Source of the DNA: Pseudoselenomonas ruminantium
GTDB lineage: Bacteria; Bacillota; Negativicutes; Selenomonadales; Selenomonadaceae
Reading direction: 5' to 3'
DNA: 45,017 bases
Assembly (NCBI GenBank): GCA_015058575.1
Contig: SVBZ01000046.1
Coordinates: 1 to 45,017, forward strand
Position numbers and translations under genes: made by a program. Shown here one piece after another: positions 30,945-40,085 of the stretch. The notes beneath the pieces were generated by a model that did not search any database, was not told the origin of the DNA, and saw only the letters and a list, made by a program, of their open reading frames with translations. How positions within the stretch are numbered: the first letter of the stretch is position 1; each line of letters starts with the position of its first letter.

Positions 30945-30985
30945 ACGCGGCCGGTATCTGGCAAGGATACCGGCCGCGTTTTTTT
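30945..30985 (+). terminator. Terminator after the desulfurase gene
   Basis: ACGCGGCCGGTATC (30945-30958) pairs perfectly with GATACCGGCCGCGT (30966-30979), then TTTTTT. Confidence 0.95.
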
Positions 30986-31054
30986 GCTGGGAGACAGGAT
31001 TTACAGGGATGTGGCCAAATAGGGAATGATTTTGCTGACGATTGACAAAAAAAT

Positions 31055-31083
31055 TTGTATTGACAAGCATTATTATGTATAAT
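31055..31083 (+). promoter_or_regulatory. Promoter of the rodZ-ygiQ-nrdR stretch
   Basis: TTGTAT (31055-31060), 17-nt spacer, TATAAT (31078-31083). Two TTGACA boxes nearby (31042, 31060) have unsuitable spacing. Confidence 0.6.
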
Positions 31084-31151
31084 TAAAAGGCAGTGCTTGA
31101 AGTATGAGATTTAACAAGCTGCAATTCATGTCAGGAGGTTTTTGATAGATT

Positions 31152-31967
31152 ATGTTAGGAGATATGCTGCGCGCAGAACGCGAAAGACAGAATCTTACTA
31201 TTAAGGATATCGAGAAAGGCACGAGTATCCGTGCGTTATACATAGAGTGCATTGAAAACGGCGACTATAGCCAGCTTCCGGGTGAAGTATACACGAAGGG
31301 CTTTATCCGCAACTATGCAAATTTCCTGAAGATGGACGCTGATGCAATCGTCAAGCGGTTTACCGAGGAGAATCATCCTGAGCAGGCTGCGGCGCAGGCA
31401 GCAAAGGAAGCCGAGCAGGCAGCCGTTGAAGAGAAACCTGTAGCCAAGGCAGCACCGGCCTTTTCGACGGGCAAGGATTTCCGCCAGCGTGTGGAGTCCT
31501 CCCATAAACGGCAGAATACGTTCCTGCTGGTGGCACTCGTCGTGCTCGTAGCAGCCGGCGGGTTCTTCCTGCTGTCGGGCGATGACAGTCCGGCGCCGAA
31601 GAAAGCCCCGCAGACTACGACGCAGACCGCCAAAGCACCGAAGACGGAAAAGCCTGTGGAGACAAAGGCACCGGCTGAAAAGAAGGTCGAGGGTGTCGAG
31701 GTCGTCGCTAAGACGACGGGCTCCTGCTGGACGCAGGTCAAGGCCGACGGCAAGGTCATCTATGAGGGCACGCTGGAGAAAGGCAAGACCGAGACTTGGA
31801 AAGGCAAGGAGTCGGTCATCATCACGGCAGGCAATGCCGGCGCGATTGCCTTCAATGTCAATGGCAAGGATCTCGGCAAGGCTGGCGAAATCGGCGAAGT
31901 GACGGAGAAGACGTTCACGCCGGAAGGCGAGAAGTCGGCAGACAGCAAGAAGGATAGCAAGAAATAA
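31152..31967 (+). CDS. RodZ-like helix-turn-helix membrane protein
   Basis: 271 residues. An N-terminal HTH_25 domain (MLRAERERQNLTIKDIEKGT, GEVYTKGFIRNYANFLKMD) is followed by an Ala/Glu-rich linker, one membrane helix near residue 120-140 (TFLLVALVVLVAAGGFFLLS), a Thr/Lys/Pro-rich stretch, and a C-terminal DUF4115-type beta domain from about 180 (TTGSCWTQVKADGKVIYEG). This is the RodZ layout; RodZ links MreB to the envelope in rod-shape control. The AGGAGG is 13 nt before the ATG, a long gap. It shares one base with the ygiQ start. Confidence 0.85.
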   Translation: MLGDMLRAERERQNLTIKDIEKGTSIRALYIECIENGDYSQLPGEVYTKGFIRNYANFLKMDADAIVKRFTEENHPEQAAAQAAKEAEQAAVEEKPVAKAAPAFSTGKDFRQRVESSHKRQNTFLLVALVVLVAAGGFFLLSGDDSPAPKKAPQTTTQTAKAPKTEKPVETKAPAEKKVEGVEVVAKTTGSCWTQVKADGKVIYEGTLEKGKTETWKGKESVIITAGNAGAIAFNVNGKDLGKAGEIGEVTEKTFTPEGEKSADSKKDSKK

Positions 31968-33853
31968 TGAACGGATTTTTGCCAATCAGCAAGAAGGATA
32001 TGGAAGAGCGCGGCTGGCAGCAGCTGGACTTTGTCTTCGTGTCCGGGGATGCCTATGTGGATCATCCGAGCTTTGGCCCGGCCATTCTTTGCCGCCTGTT
32101 GGAAAAGCATGGCTATAAAGTAGGAATCATACCCCAGCCAGACTGGCATTCTACCAGGGATTTCGACCGCCTGGGAAAACCGCGGCTGGGGTTTCTTGTT
32201 TCTGCGGGCAATATGGATTCGCTGCTCAATAAATTCACGGCGGCGCGCAAGGTCCGCCATCAGGATGCTTACTCGCCGGGCGGCAAGGCCGGTTTCCGGC
32301 CCGAGCGCGCGACGATTGTCTATTGCAACCGTCTGCGCGAGCTTTACCATGATGTGCCGATTATCATCGGCGGCATCGAGGCCAGCCTGCGCCGGCTCGC
32401 ACATTATGATTATTGGAGCAATGCCGTGCGCCGTTCCATCCTGGCTGACAGTCAGGCGGATTTGCTGATTTTCGGCATGGGTGAGCGGGCACTTCTGGAG
32501 GTTGCGGCCGATTTGCAGCAGGGCGTAGCCATCGAAAATATCCAGGATGTGCAGGGCACGTGTTATCGCGTGCCCAATATGGACTATGTCTGGGATTATC
32601 TGCCGCTGCCGTCCTATGACGAAGTGGCAGCGGACAAGAAGAAATTTGCCGAGTCGTTCAAGACCGAATATCTGGAGCAGGATGCTATCCGCGGCCGCAA
32701 GCTGGCCCAGCAGAATGGCGAATGGTGCATCGTGCAGAATCCGCCGGCGCTGCCGCTTAACGAAGAGCAGATGGATGAAATCTACGATCTGCCGTATATG
32801 CGCACGTGGCATCCCATCTATGACAAGGCGGGCGGTGTGCCGGCTATCCAGGAAGTGCAGTTCAGCCTCGTGAGCCAGCGCGGCTGCTTTGGCGGCTGCA
32901 ATTTCTGTGCGATCATCTCGCATGAGGGCCGCATTATCCAGCGCCGCAGCCACGCGTCGCTTTTGCGCGAGGCGAAAATCCTCACGCAGCTGCCGGGCTT
33001 CAAAGGCTATATCCACGATGTCGGCGGCCCGACTGCCAATTTCCGCCGCACGAGCTGCGACGGGCAGCTTGCGCGCGGTACCTGCCGTGGCAAGCCGTGC
33101 CTGTCGCCGGTGCCGTGCCGCAATCTTGTGGCCGACCATAGCGATTATATCAAGCTGCTGCGCGAGCTGCGTGCCCTGCCGGGCGTCAAGAAGGTCTTCG
33201 TGCGCTCGGGCGTGCGGTTTGACTATCTGCTGCTGGCTAAGGATGAATTCCTGGAGGAGCTCTGCAAATATCATGTCAGCGGACAGCTGAAGATTGCGCC
33301 GGAGCATGTCTCTGACCGTGTGACGCGCATGATGGGCAAGTCGAACCGCAAGGTCTATCAGGCCTTTGCCGAAAAGTTCCGCCGCACGAATGAAAAACTT
33401 GGGCTCAAGCAGTACCTCGTGCCGTATTTCATGTCAAGCCACCCGGGCTCAGAGCTTACGGACGCCATTGAGCTTGCGGAATTCATCCGCGATATGGGCT
33501 ATCATCCGCAGCAGGTACAGGACTTCATCCCGACGCCTGGCACGCTCTCGACGGCCATGTGGTATACGGGCATCGACCCCTTGACGGGCGAGAAAGTATA
33601 TACGGCAAAATCCTATGAGGAAAAGCTCATGCAGCGCGCGCTCATGCAGTACTGGCTGCCGCAGAACCAGGCGGTGGTGCGCAAGGCTCTGCGGCAGGCG
33701 CATCGCGAGGATCTCATCGGATTTGACCGCAAGTGTCTCGTGCGTCCCGAGGGCAGCGAGAAGAAACATTCGCCGGACAAAGGCCGAGGGCCGCGGCCGG
33801 CAAAGCATAGAAACAACAATCACAGCAGACGAGAAAAGAAGGTGCGGCGATGA
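31967..33853 (+). CDS. ygiQ: YgiQ family radical SAM protein
   Basis: 628 residues. The N-terminus (FLPISKKDMEERGWQQLDFV, YVDHPSFGPAILCRLLE) is diagnostic of the family. The radical SAM cluster motif is GCFGGCNFCAI (about residue 306). SCDGQLARGTCRGKPCLSPV carries further conserved cysteines. HPGSELTDAIELAEFI and QVQDFIPTPGTLSTAMWYT follow. The C-terminal basic tail is poorly conserved. Role unknown. It overlaps rodZ by 1 nt and nrdR by 4 nt. Confidence 0.94.
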   Translation: MNGFLPISKKDMEERGWQQLDFVFVSGDAYVDHPSFGPAILCRLLEKHGYKVGIIPQPDWHSTRDFDRLGKPRLGFLVSAGNMDSLLNKFTAARKVRHQDAYSPGGKAGFRPERATIVYCNRLRELYHDVPIIIGGIEASLRRLAHYDYWSNAVRRSILADSQADLLIFGMGERALLEVAADLQQGVAIENIQDVQGTCYRVPNMDYVWDYLPLPSYDEVAADKKKFAESFKTEYLEQDAIRGRKLAQQNGEWCIVQNPPALPLNEEQMDEIYDLPYMRTWHPIYDKAGGVPAIQEVQFSLVSQRGCFGGCNFCAIISHEGRIIQRRSHASLLREAKILTQLPGFKGYIHDVGGPTANFRRTSCDGQLARGTCRGKPCLSPVPCRNLVADHSDYIKLLRELRALPGVKKVFVRSGVRFDYLLLAKDEFLEELCKYHVSGQLKIAPEHVSDRVTRMMGKSNRKVYQAFAEKFRRTNEKLGLKQYLVPYFMSSHPGSELTDAIELAEFIRDMGYHPQQVQDFIPTPGTLSTAMWYTGIDPLTGEKVYTAKSYEEKLMQRALMQYWLPQNQAVVRKALRQAHREDLIGFDRKCLVRPEGSEKKHSPDKGRGPRPAKHRNNNHSRREKKVRR

Positions 33854-34326
33854 AATGTCCATTTTGTAAACAGGCTGACAGCCGGGTCATCGACTCACGG
33901 GCTGCCGAGGATGGCACGACTATCCGCCGGCGCCGTGAGTGCAATGGCTGCGGCAAGCGGTTCACGACCTATGAGGTCGTCGAGAAACTGCCGTTGATGG
34001 TCGTCAAGCAGGACGGCCGCCGCGAGGTATTCAAGCGCGATAAGCTGCTCAATGGCATCGTGCGATCGTGCGATAAGCGCGATATTTCGATGGAGCGCAT
34101 CGTGACGCTGGTCAACGAGATCGAGCGTGATGTGCGCAACACGATGGAGCAGGAGGTCGCGTCGGCCAAAATCGGCGAACTCGTCATGAACCGGCTGAAG
34201 GATTTCGATGAGGTAGCCTATATCCGCTTTGCGTCGGTATACCGTAAGTTTGCCGATATCAGCAGCTTCCTCGAGGAACTCAAGGTATTGCAGGCGCATA
34301 AAAGCGAGGAAATGAAGGATAAGTAA
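33850..34326 (+). CDS. nrdR: Transcriptional repressor NrdR
   Basis: 158 residues, normal length. A zinc ribbon with Cys 3, 6, 31 and 34 (MKCPFCKQADSRVIDSRAAE, RRECNGCGKRFTTYE) is followed by an ATP-cone domain (VKQDGRREVFKRDKLLNGIV). It represses ribonucleotide reductase genes in response to (d)ATP. ATGA overlap with ygiQ. Confidence 0.97.
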   Translation: MKCPFCKQADSRVIDSRAAEDGTTIRRRRECNGCGKRFTTYEVVEKLPLMVVKQDGRREVFKRDKLLNGIVRSCDKRDISMERIVTLVNEIERDVRNTMEQEVASAKIGELVMNRLKDFDEVAYIRFASVYRKFADISSFLEELKVLQAHKSEEMKDK

Positions 34327-34362
34327 GACCGGCGATAAGCAGGATAGGGAGGAAGAAAGCTT

Positions 34363-36087
34363 TTGGATTGGGAACTCAAACGGGAACTGAAGGAACTGCT
34401 GGCGCAGGAGACTGGCTACTACCGCTACCCGATGGGCACGCGGACGCCGGTGGCGCTTGTCTACCCCAATTCGTATTTCGTCGGCATGTCGAATCTTGGC
34501 CTGCATATCGTCTATGAACTCTTGAATGAGCGCGATGATGTGGCTTGTGAGCGTGTGTTCCTGCCTGAGCGCAAGGAGCTAAGGCGCTATGAGAATACAC
34601 GCACGCCGCTCATGAGCATCGAGAATCAGACGCCCTTGCACGATTTTTCCATCGTGGCGTTTGTCTTGTCGTTCGAGATGGACTATTTCAACGTCCTGCA
34701 GATGCTGACGCTCGGCAAGGTCAAGCTAAAGGCTGCTGAGCGCACGGAAAAAGATCCGCTCGTAATCGCGGGCGGGCCGTGTGCGACATTCAATCCTGAG
34801 CCGCTTTCCGGCGTTGTCGATGCCTTTGTCATCGGCGAGGGCGAGGTCATCATGCCGGCGTTCATGGATGCCTGGCATGAGGCTAAGGCGCAGGACATGA
34901 GCCGGGAGGAAATGCTTTGCCATATCGCCAAGGTTCCGGGCATCTATGTGCCGTCTCTCTATGAGCATCATTATGATGAAGTGGGGCGGCTGGCAGCTAT
35001 CGAGGCGCTGCCTGGGGCTCCCGAGCGGGTCAGCCGCCAGTGGGTGCAGGATCTTGACGCGCATCCGGCCCATACGGTCGTCATCACGGACAATACGGAA
35101 TTCAACTTCTACCTCATAGAGACGGCGCGCGGCTGTGGCCGCCATTGCCGCTTCTGCATGGCGGGCTACTGTTTCCGGCGGCCGCGCAACCGCTCACTCG
35201 GCGTCATCACGCGCGAGGTCAAGGATGCGCTCAAGCACAAGCGCCGCATCGGTCTGATGGGGGCCGCGATTTCGGATTATCCCGAAATCAACGAACTCTG
35301 CCGCGAAATCCTCGGCGAGGGGCTGTCGATGTCGGTCGCGTCGTTCCGCGCCGATTCGGTCACGCAGGAACTCGTCGATTCGCTGGCCCAGAGCGGACTT
35401 AAGACGCTTACGATGGCGCCCGAAGCAGGGAGCAAGCGCATGCGGGCGGTAATCAACAAGGGCATCGAGGAAGAGCACCTCTTCCAGGCCATGGAGATGG
35501 GAATCGCGGCAGGAATCCGCAACTTCCGCCTCTATATCATGATTGGCCTGCCCTTCGAGCAGGAGGAGGATATTGCGGCCATTATCGATCTAGCCAATCG
35601 CCTGAAGGATTACATGGAGGAAAAAGGGGCCAAGGGAACCTTGACCCTGTCGGTCAATCCGTTCATTCCGAAGCCGTTCACTCCATTCCAGTGGAAGGCG
35701 ATGGCAGACCGCAAATACGTGGAGCATGCCTTCAAGCACATGACCCAGAGCTTGCGGAAGCGCAAGAACATTATCGTCAATGTGGAATCGCCGAAGGAAG
35801 CCTATGTGCAGGGCGTTCTGGCCCGCGGCGACCGCCGTGTGGCTGAGGCGCTGCTGGTAGCCCACGAGCTTGGCGGCAGCAAGGCCTTCAAGCGGGCGAT
35901 GAAAGAATGCGGCCTGTCGATGGAAACGTATCTGTACCGGGAACGGGAGGAGACAGAGCTCTTCCCCTGGGAACGGCTGGATATGGGCTTCACGCGGGAT
36001 TACCTTTACGCAGAATTGAAAAAAGCTGATGGACAGAGGCCGACGATACCGTGTTTTGATGGCTGTCATCGCTGTGGTGTCTGCTGA
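34363..36087 (+). CDS. Radical SAM protein (TIGR03960-like)
   Basis: 574 residues from a TTG start at 34363, 9 nt after GGGAGG; no ATG lies near. The N-terminal part (GTRTPVALVYPNSYFVGMSN, NLGLHIVYELLNERDDVACE) is of the cobalamin-binding-like type; the radical SAM motif is RGCGRHCRFCMAGYCFR (about residue 257). ISDYPEINELCREIL, APEAGSKRMRAVINKGIEEE and LSVNPFIPKPFTPFQW follow. The C-terminus ends with a second Cys cluster, CFDGCHRCGVC. Many relatives continue with a fused TIGR03936 domain, absent here. Function unknown. Confidence 0.88.
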   Translation: MDWELKRELKELLAQETGYYRYPMGTRTPVALVYPNSYFVGMSNLGLHIVYELLNERDDVACERVFLPERKELRRYENTRTPLMSIENQTPLHDFSIVAFVLSFEMDYFNVLQMLTLGKVKLKAAERTEKDPLVIAGGPCATFNPEPLSGVVDAFVIGEGEVIMPAFMDAWHEAKAQDMSREEMLCHIAKVPGIYVPSLYEHHYDEVGRLAAIEALPGAPERVSRQWVQDLDAHPAHTVVITDNTEFNFYLIETARGCGRHCRFCMAGYCFRRPRNRSLGVITREVKDALKHKRRIGLMGAAISDYPEINELCREILGEGLSMSVASFRADSVTQELVDSLAQSGLKTLTMAPEAGSKRMRAVINKGIEEEHLFQAMEMGIAAGIRNFRLYIMIGLPFEQEEDIAAIIDLANRLKDYMEEKGAKGTLTLSVNPFIPKPFTPFQWKAMADRKYVEHAFKHMTQSLRKRKNIIVNVESPKEAYVQGVLARGDRRVAEALLVAHELGGSKAFKRAMKECGLSMETYLYREREETELFPWERLDMGFTRDYLYAELKKADGQRPTIPCFDGCHRCGVC

Positions 36088-36122
36088 GGCCAGGTTTATA
36101 CGAATAAAGAAGGTGCATTACG

Positions 36123-36944
36123 ATGAGTTTCGTTATTGAGCATATGCGAAATAATCTTTGGCGCGGGAAATTCTCATCTTTTCCGGAGGAGCTTTGTATT
36201 CATGGGCTGACCGGAAGGCTGGGGGGCGTGAGCAAGAAGCCTTATGATTCGCTGAATATGGCTTTGCATGTCGGCGATGATCCCGAAGACGTCTGGGAAA
36301 ACCGTTGCCGGTTCTTACATGCGTTGGGGCTAAAGGCTGAGGATATGGTCACGCCGGAGCAGGTTCACGGGCAGCGCATTGTCCGCGTGGGACGCGATGA
36401 AGCCGGCCGCGGGTCCAAGGTGTATGAGGATTCCATTCCGGAAACCGATGCGTTGATAACCGATGAACCGGGGCTTCCCCTGGTGCTTTGCTTTGCCGAC
36501 TGTACGCCGGTGCTTTTGCTGGACCCTGAGAATCGGGCTGTCGGCATTGCGCATGGCGGTTGGAAGGGAACGGTGAAAAAAATCGCCCAGAAGACGGTCA
36601 TGGCGATGACGAAGGAATTTGGCACGAAGCCAAGTGATGTGCTGGCAGCCATCGGTCCGGCCATTGGCCCCTGCTGTTATGAGGTGGGCGATGAGGTAGC
36701 GGAAAAGTTCCGTGAGGCCTTCCCGTATCACGCGGATGAAATCATCGATTCCGCAGGGGATAAGGTGCATTTGAACCTTTGGCAGGCCAATCGCCTGCAG
36801 CTTATGGATATCGGGGTCAAGAGCGGGAATATCGATATGGCTGATACCTGTACGGCCTGCAAGCACCAGTGGTTCTATTCATACCGCGCCGATGGCGGCA
36901 CTACTGGCCGCATGGCCGCTGTTATTGCACTGAATAAATACTGA
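36123..36944 (+). CDS. pgeF: Peptidoglycan editing factor / laccase-domain protein
   Basis: 273 residues. Family landmarks are HGLTGRLGGVSKKPYDSLNM, VTPEQVHGQRIVRV, FADCTPVLLLDPENRAVGIA, HGGWKGTVKKIAQK and IGPAIGPCCYEVGDEVAEKF, giving the His/Cys metal site. PgeF-type proteins act on muropeptide precursors or purine nucleosides. First gene of the division cluster, 13 nt before yggS. Confidence 0.93.
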   Translation: MSFVIEHMRNNLWRGKFSSFPEELCIHGLTGRLGGVSKKPYDSLNMALHVGDDPEDVWENRCRFLHALGLKAEDMVTPEQVHGQRIVRVGRDEAGRGSKVYEDSIPETDALITDEPGLPLVLCFADCTPVLLLDPENRAVGIAHGGWKGTVKKIAQKTVMAMTKEFGTKPSDVLAAIGPAIGPCCYEVGDEVAEKFREAFPYHADEIIDSAGDKVHLNLWQANRLQLMDIGVKSGNIDMADTCTACKHQWFYSYRADGGTTGRMAAVIALNKY

Positions 36945-36957
36945 CGGGGGTAATTGC

Positions 36958-37650
36958 ATGATAGCAGATAAGTTTCATGAAGTTGAAGCAAGGATCGAAG
37001 AAAGCATGCAGCGGCGTACCCGTGTACCAAAGGATGCGCCCGTTACACTGATTGCCGTGACGAAGAATCACGATGTGGCGGCGATGCGCGAGGCTATCGA
37101 TGCTGGTGCGGCCGATATCGGCGAGAACCGCATCCAGGAGGCCAAAGAGAAATACGCGGAGCTTGACCGCGATGTGAACTGGCATCTCATCGGCCATCTG
37201 CAGACTAACAAGGCCAAGACCGCGGTGCAGCTTTTTGACCTGATTCATTCGGTGGACACGCCGCATCTGGCCAAGGCGCTCGATAAGGAGGCAGGCAAGA
37301 TCGGCAAAGTACAGGATATCCTGGTACAGGTGAATCTGGCCAGGGAGGACAGCAAATCGGGCGTCTATAAGGAGGATTTGCAGGCTATGCTCGACCTTGT
37401 CGAGACGCTGCCGCATCTGTGCCTGCGCGGCTTGATGTGCATCGCGCCGAACTATGAGGACGTCGAGATGTGCCGGCCGCTGTTCCGCGAAATGTACGAA
37501 ATTTATCAGCAGGTAAAGGAATTGCCGTATCCAACGGCGAATATTACATATTTATCTATGGGTATGACCCATGACTACCCCATTGCGGTCGAAGAGGGCG
37601 CAAATATAGTTCGGGTAGGAACCGCGATTTTTGGACCGCGACAATACTAA
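36958..37650 (+). CDS. YggS family PLP-binding homeostasis protein
   Basis: 230 residues. The PLP lysine lies in VTLIAVTKNHDVAAMREAID (about residue 36), then DIGENRIQEAKEKY, WHLIGHLQTNKAK, LVQVNLAREDSKSGVY and LSMGMTHDYPIAVEEGANIV, with RVGTAIFG at the end. It controls free pyridoxal phosphate. The gene order pgeF-yggS-sepF is the common Firmicutes arrangement. Confidence 0.96.
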   Translation: MIADKFHEVEARIEESMQRRTRVPKDAPVTLIAVTKNHDVAAMREAIDAGAADIGENRIQEAKEKYAELDRDVNWHLIGHLQTNKAKTAVQLFDLIHSVDTPHLAKALDKEAGKIGKVQDILVQVNLAREDSKSGVYKEDLQAMLDLVETLPHLCLRGLMCIAPNYEDVEMCRPLFREMYEIYQQVKELPYPTANITYLSMGMTHDYPIAVEEGANIVRVGTAIFGPRQY

Positions 37651-37662
37651 AGAGGTGGCATT

Positions 37663-38160
37663 ATGAGTATTATTGATAAAGTTTGCGGCAAGATGGGCCT
37701 GATGGATCCCGAGGATGAAAAGCTCGATTTCGCTGAAGAAGAACGCGAACAGAAGCCGGAGATAAAACGTGAACCAGCCGAGGAGGAACAGGCTATGAAT
37801 CATGAGAAAGAAGGCGCCCACAACGTTGTGGACTTTCACTCGGCCGCAACGGCGCGCGAGAACACCGTGACCAATTACAAGATGAAGGTCATTGTCATCG
37901 AGCCGCAGACGTTTGACGATGCGCAGCAGGTCGCCAACAACCTGCGCGAGAAGAAACCGGTTGTCATCAACTTTGAGAAGACAGATGCCGAGGCCGCTAA
38001 ACGCATCATTGACTTTATCAGTGGTACGACGTATGCGCTGAATGGTGAAATCAAGAAAGTCGGCCACAACGTATTCCTCTGTGCGCCGAGCAACGTAAAC
38101 GTCAGCTATACGGAAGAAGATCGCCGGGTATCGACGGAGATGCCCTGGCTGAAGAAATAA
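37663..38160 (+). CDS. sepF: Cell division protein SepF
   Basis: 165 residues. An N-terminal amphipathic membrane-binding segment (MSIIDKVCGKMGLMD) precedes an acidic linker and the SepF core from about residue 72 (KVIVIEPQTFDDAQQVANNL, RIIDFISGTTYALNGEIKKV, NVFLCAPSNVNV). It anchors and bundles FtsZ at the division site. It lies 12 nt after yggS. Confidence 0.96.
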   Translation: MSIIDKVCGKMGLMDPEDEKLDFAEEEREQKPEIKREPAEEEQAMNHEKEGAHNVVDFHSAATARENTVTNYKMKVIVIEPQTFDDAQQVANNLREKKPVVINFEKTDAEAAKRIIDFISGTTYALNGEIKKVGHNVFLCAPSNVNVSYTEEDRRVSTEMPWLKK

Positions 38161-38175
38161 GGGAACTACAGCAAT

Positions 38176-38970
38176 ATGGCAAGTGAACAGAAAGAAAAAC
38201 TGATTCGTTTCTACAAGGGAACGGAAGGCGAGGAAGCGGTCATAAAGCTCGTCGATATGGCTGAGGCCGTTTTGCGCAACCAAAAGTTCCGCATGAGCGG
38301 ATTTTTGGACCCGTTCGGGCAGGAAATCGCTGAGACCGTAGCGGCTAACTACGGCCGGCTGCGCGTCGACTTTGCGGGCGGCTATCAGGGGGCTGAGCGC
38401 TGCCGCGCCATTTATGTGCATGAGGACTTTCCCGGGACGCCGGCAGGCTTTGACATCGACTGCATCGAGGCGCGCTGGAATGGGCAGTTTGCCCGGCTCT
38501 CGCATCGCGATGTGCTCGGTGCACTCATGGGGCTTGGCATTGAGCGCGATTGCCTGGGCGATTTGCTCGTGACGAATGACAGCGTCAAGATTCTCTGCGA
38601 TAAGAAGATGGCCGACTATTTCCTCGCGAATCTCACGAAAATCGGCGCAGTCGGCGTGAGCTGCGAGCGCGTCGAGCTCTCTGCCATCGCTCCCAAGGAG
38701 GAGCGATGCAAGGAAATCCGCGCGACGGTGGCATCGCTGCGCGTCGATTCGATTGCGGCAGCGGGCTTTGGCTCATCGCGCAGCCGGGCGGCTGCTGACA
38801 TTGCCGCGGACAAGCTCAAGCTCAACTGGCAGCCGGTCAAGAGTGCTTCGCAGACTGTGAAAGAGGGCGATATCCTTTCGATGCGCGGCCGTGGCCGCCT
38901 TGAGGTCGCCGAGGTGCGTGGTACGACGAAGAAGGGCCGTACGGTCGTAGTCCTCAAGCGCTATATGTGA
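38176..38970 (+). CDS. ylmH: YlmH-type S4-domain RNA-binding protein
   Basis: 264 residues. N-terminal YlmH domain (VRNQKFRMSGFLDPF region, FPGTPAGFDIDCIEARWNGQ, LSHRDVLGALMGLGIERDC, GDLLVTND) and a C-terminal S4 RNA-binding domain (AADIAADKLKLNWQPVKSAS, KEGDILSMRGRGRLEV). Recent work links this family to rescue of stalled 50S complexes. It sits between sepF and divIVA as usual, though the ylmG membrane gene normally found here is missing. Confidence 0.94.
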   Translation: MASEQKEKLIRFYKGTEGEEAVIKLVDMAEAVLRNQKFRMSGFLDPFGQEIAETVAANYGRLRVDFAGGYQGAERCRAIYVHEDFPGTPAGFDIDCIEARWNGQFARLSHRDVLGALMGLGIERDCLGDLLVTNDSVKILCDKKMADYFLANLTKIGAVGVSCERVELSAIAPKEERCKEIRATVASLRVDSIAAAGFGSSRSRAAADIAADKLKLNWQPVKSASQTVKEGDILSMRGRGRLEVAEVRGTTKKGRTVVVLKRYM

Positions 38971-39006
38971 TAGACAACTACTCGTTTCAGATGGGAGATA
39001 ATAACC

Positions 39007-39633
39007 TTGCTTACACCAATGGACATCCATAACAAAGATTTCAAACGCAGTTTCCGCGGCTACAACGAGGATGAGATTGACGACTTCCTCGATCAGGTCG
39101 TCAATGATTACGAGAAACTGTTCCGTGAGAATGACCGCCTCAAGGAGGAGCTTGAGCGGGCACGCAAGGATAACGAACAGTATCAGCAGCTTGAGCAGAA
39201 TCTTAAAGATACGCTGCTTGTGGCGCAAAAGACGGCCGAAGAGGTGACGTCTTCGGCGCGCCAGAATGCCGAGGAGCTGCGCGAGAATACGGCCAAAGAG
39301 TGCCAGAATATGCGCCATGAGGCCCAGATGCAGGCCAAGCAACAGCTCGACGATGCTGCGGCCAAGGTGCGCAGCATTGTCGCTGAGTACGACCGTCTCG
39401 TGCGCGAGAAGAATCAGTTCCTGCGCAAGGTAAAGGTGACGATGGAGTCAGAGCTGGCTGTCATCAATGAGACGCTGCGCGTGCTGCCGGACCCCGAGGC
39501 TGCCGAGAGCCAGGCCGGACAGGAAAAGCTCGCTGCTATGCCGCAGACTGCGGAAGAGCCACAGGCAGAATCCAGTCAGGCAGCAGACAAAGAAGCTGAA
39601 GAGAAAGACAAGGCAAGCGAGGAGAAAGAGTAA
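39007..39633 (+). CDS. divIVA: DivIVA family protein
   Basis: 208 residues from a TTG start: the conserved MLTPMDIHNKDFKRSFRGYN begins there, whereas the ATG at 39019 would lose it; GGGAG lies ~9 nt upstream. FRGYNEDEIDDFLDQVVND is the membrane-curvature-sensing N-domain. A long coiled coil follows (about 30-155), then an acidic Glu/Ala/Ser tail. It localises to poles and septa and directs division or wall growth. Confidence 0.95.
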   Translation: MLTPMDIHNKDFKRSFRGYNEDEIDDFLDQVVNDYEKLFRENDRLKEELERARKDNEQYQQLEQNLKDTLLVAQKTAEEVTSSARQNAEELRENTAKECQNMRHEAQMQAKQQLDDAAAKVRSIVAEYDRLVREKNQFLRKVKVTMESELAVINETLRVLPDPEAAESQAGQEKLAAMPQTAEEPQAESSQAADKEAEEKDKASEEKE

Positions 39634-39640
39634 GTAAGTG

Positions 39641-40084
39641 ATGGCCGTTTGTTTGTTTGTTGTTCTGCTGGTATTGGATCAGGTAGTCAAAAGCTATGTC
39701 AGTACGGCCATGCTGCTCGGTGAGACGATACCGGTTGTGCCGGGGATATTCCACATCACGTACATCCTCAACCCAGGGGCAGCGTTTGGGATGCTTGCGC
39801 ATCAGCGCTGGTTTTTCATCCTGGCGGGGATTGTCATCGCTGCGGCATTTCTTTACTATTATCCGTGGCTCAAGCGCCAGTGCAGCTGGTTTCATTACGG
39901 CTGTGTGGCACTGCTGTCGGGTGCTGTGGGCAACCTCATCGACCGCATCCGGAACGGGCTGGTCATCGACTATATCGATTTCCGCGTCTGGCCGGTGTTC
40001 AACATTGCCGATATAGCGATTGTGCTTGGTGTTGCCAGCATGATTTATGCAATTCTATACAAGATGAAAGACACAGAGGATTGA
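39641..40084 (+). CDS. lspA: Lipoprotein signal peptidase (signal peptidase II)
   Basis: 147 residues with four membrane helices: AVCLFVVLLVLDQVVKSYVS, FFILAGIVIAAAFLYYYPWL, GCVALLSGAVGNLIDR and FNIADIAIVLGVASMIYAIL. The two catalytic Asp lie in VIDYIDF and FNIADIAI, with GNLIDRI nearby. It removes signal peptides from prolipoproteins. The start is the ATG at 39641 (GTG at 39638 possible); the Shine-Dalgarno is weak, 16 nt away in the end of divIVA. Confidence 0.96.
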   Translation: MAVCLFVVLLVLDQVVKSYVSTAMLLGETIPVVPGIFHITYILNPGAAFGMLAHQRWFFILAGIVIAAAFLYYYPWLKRQCSWFHYGCVALLSGAVGNLIDRIRNGLVIDYIDFRVWPVFNIADIAIVLGVASMIYAILYKMKDTED

Positions 40085-40085
40085 T

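Noticed and set aside
30945..30985. Very GC-rich inverted repeat considered as a binding site
   Set aside because: Perfect stem plus T-run directly after a gene is fully explained as a terminator.
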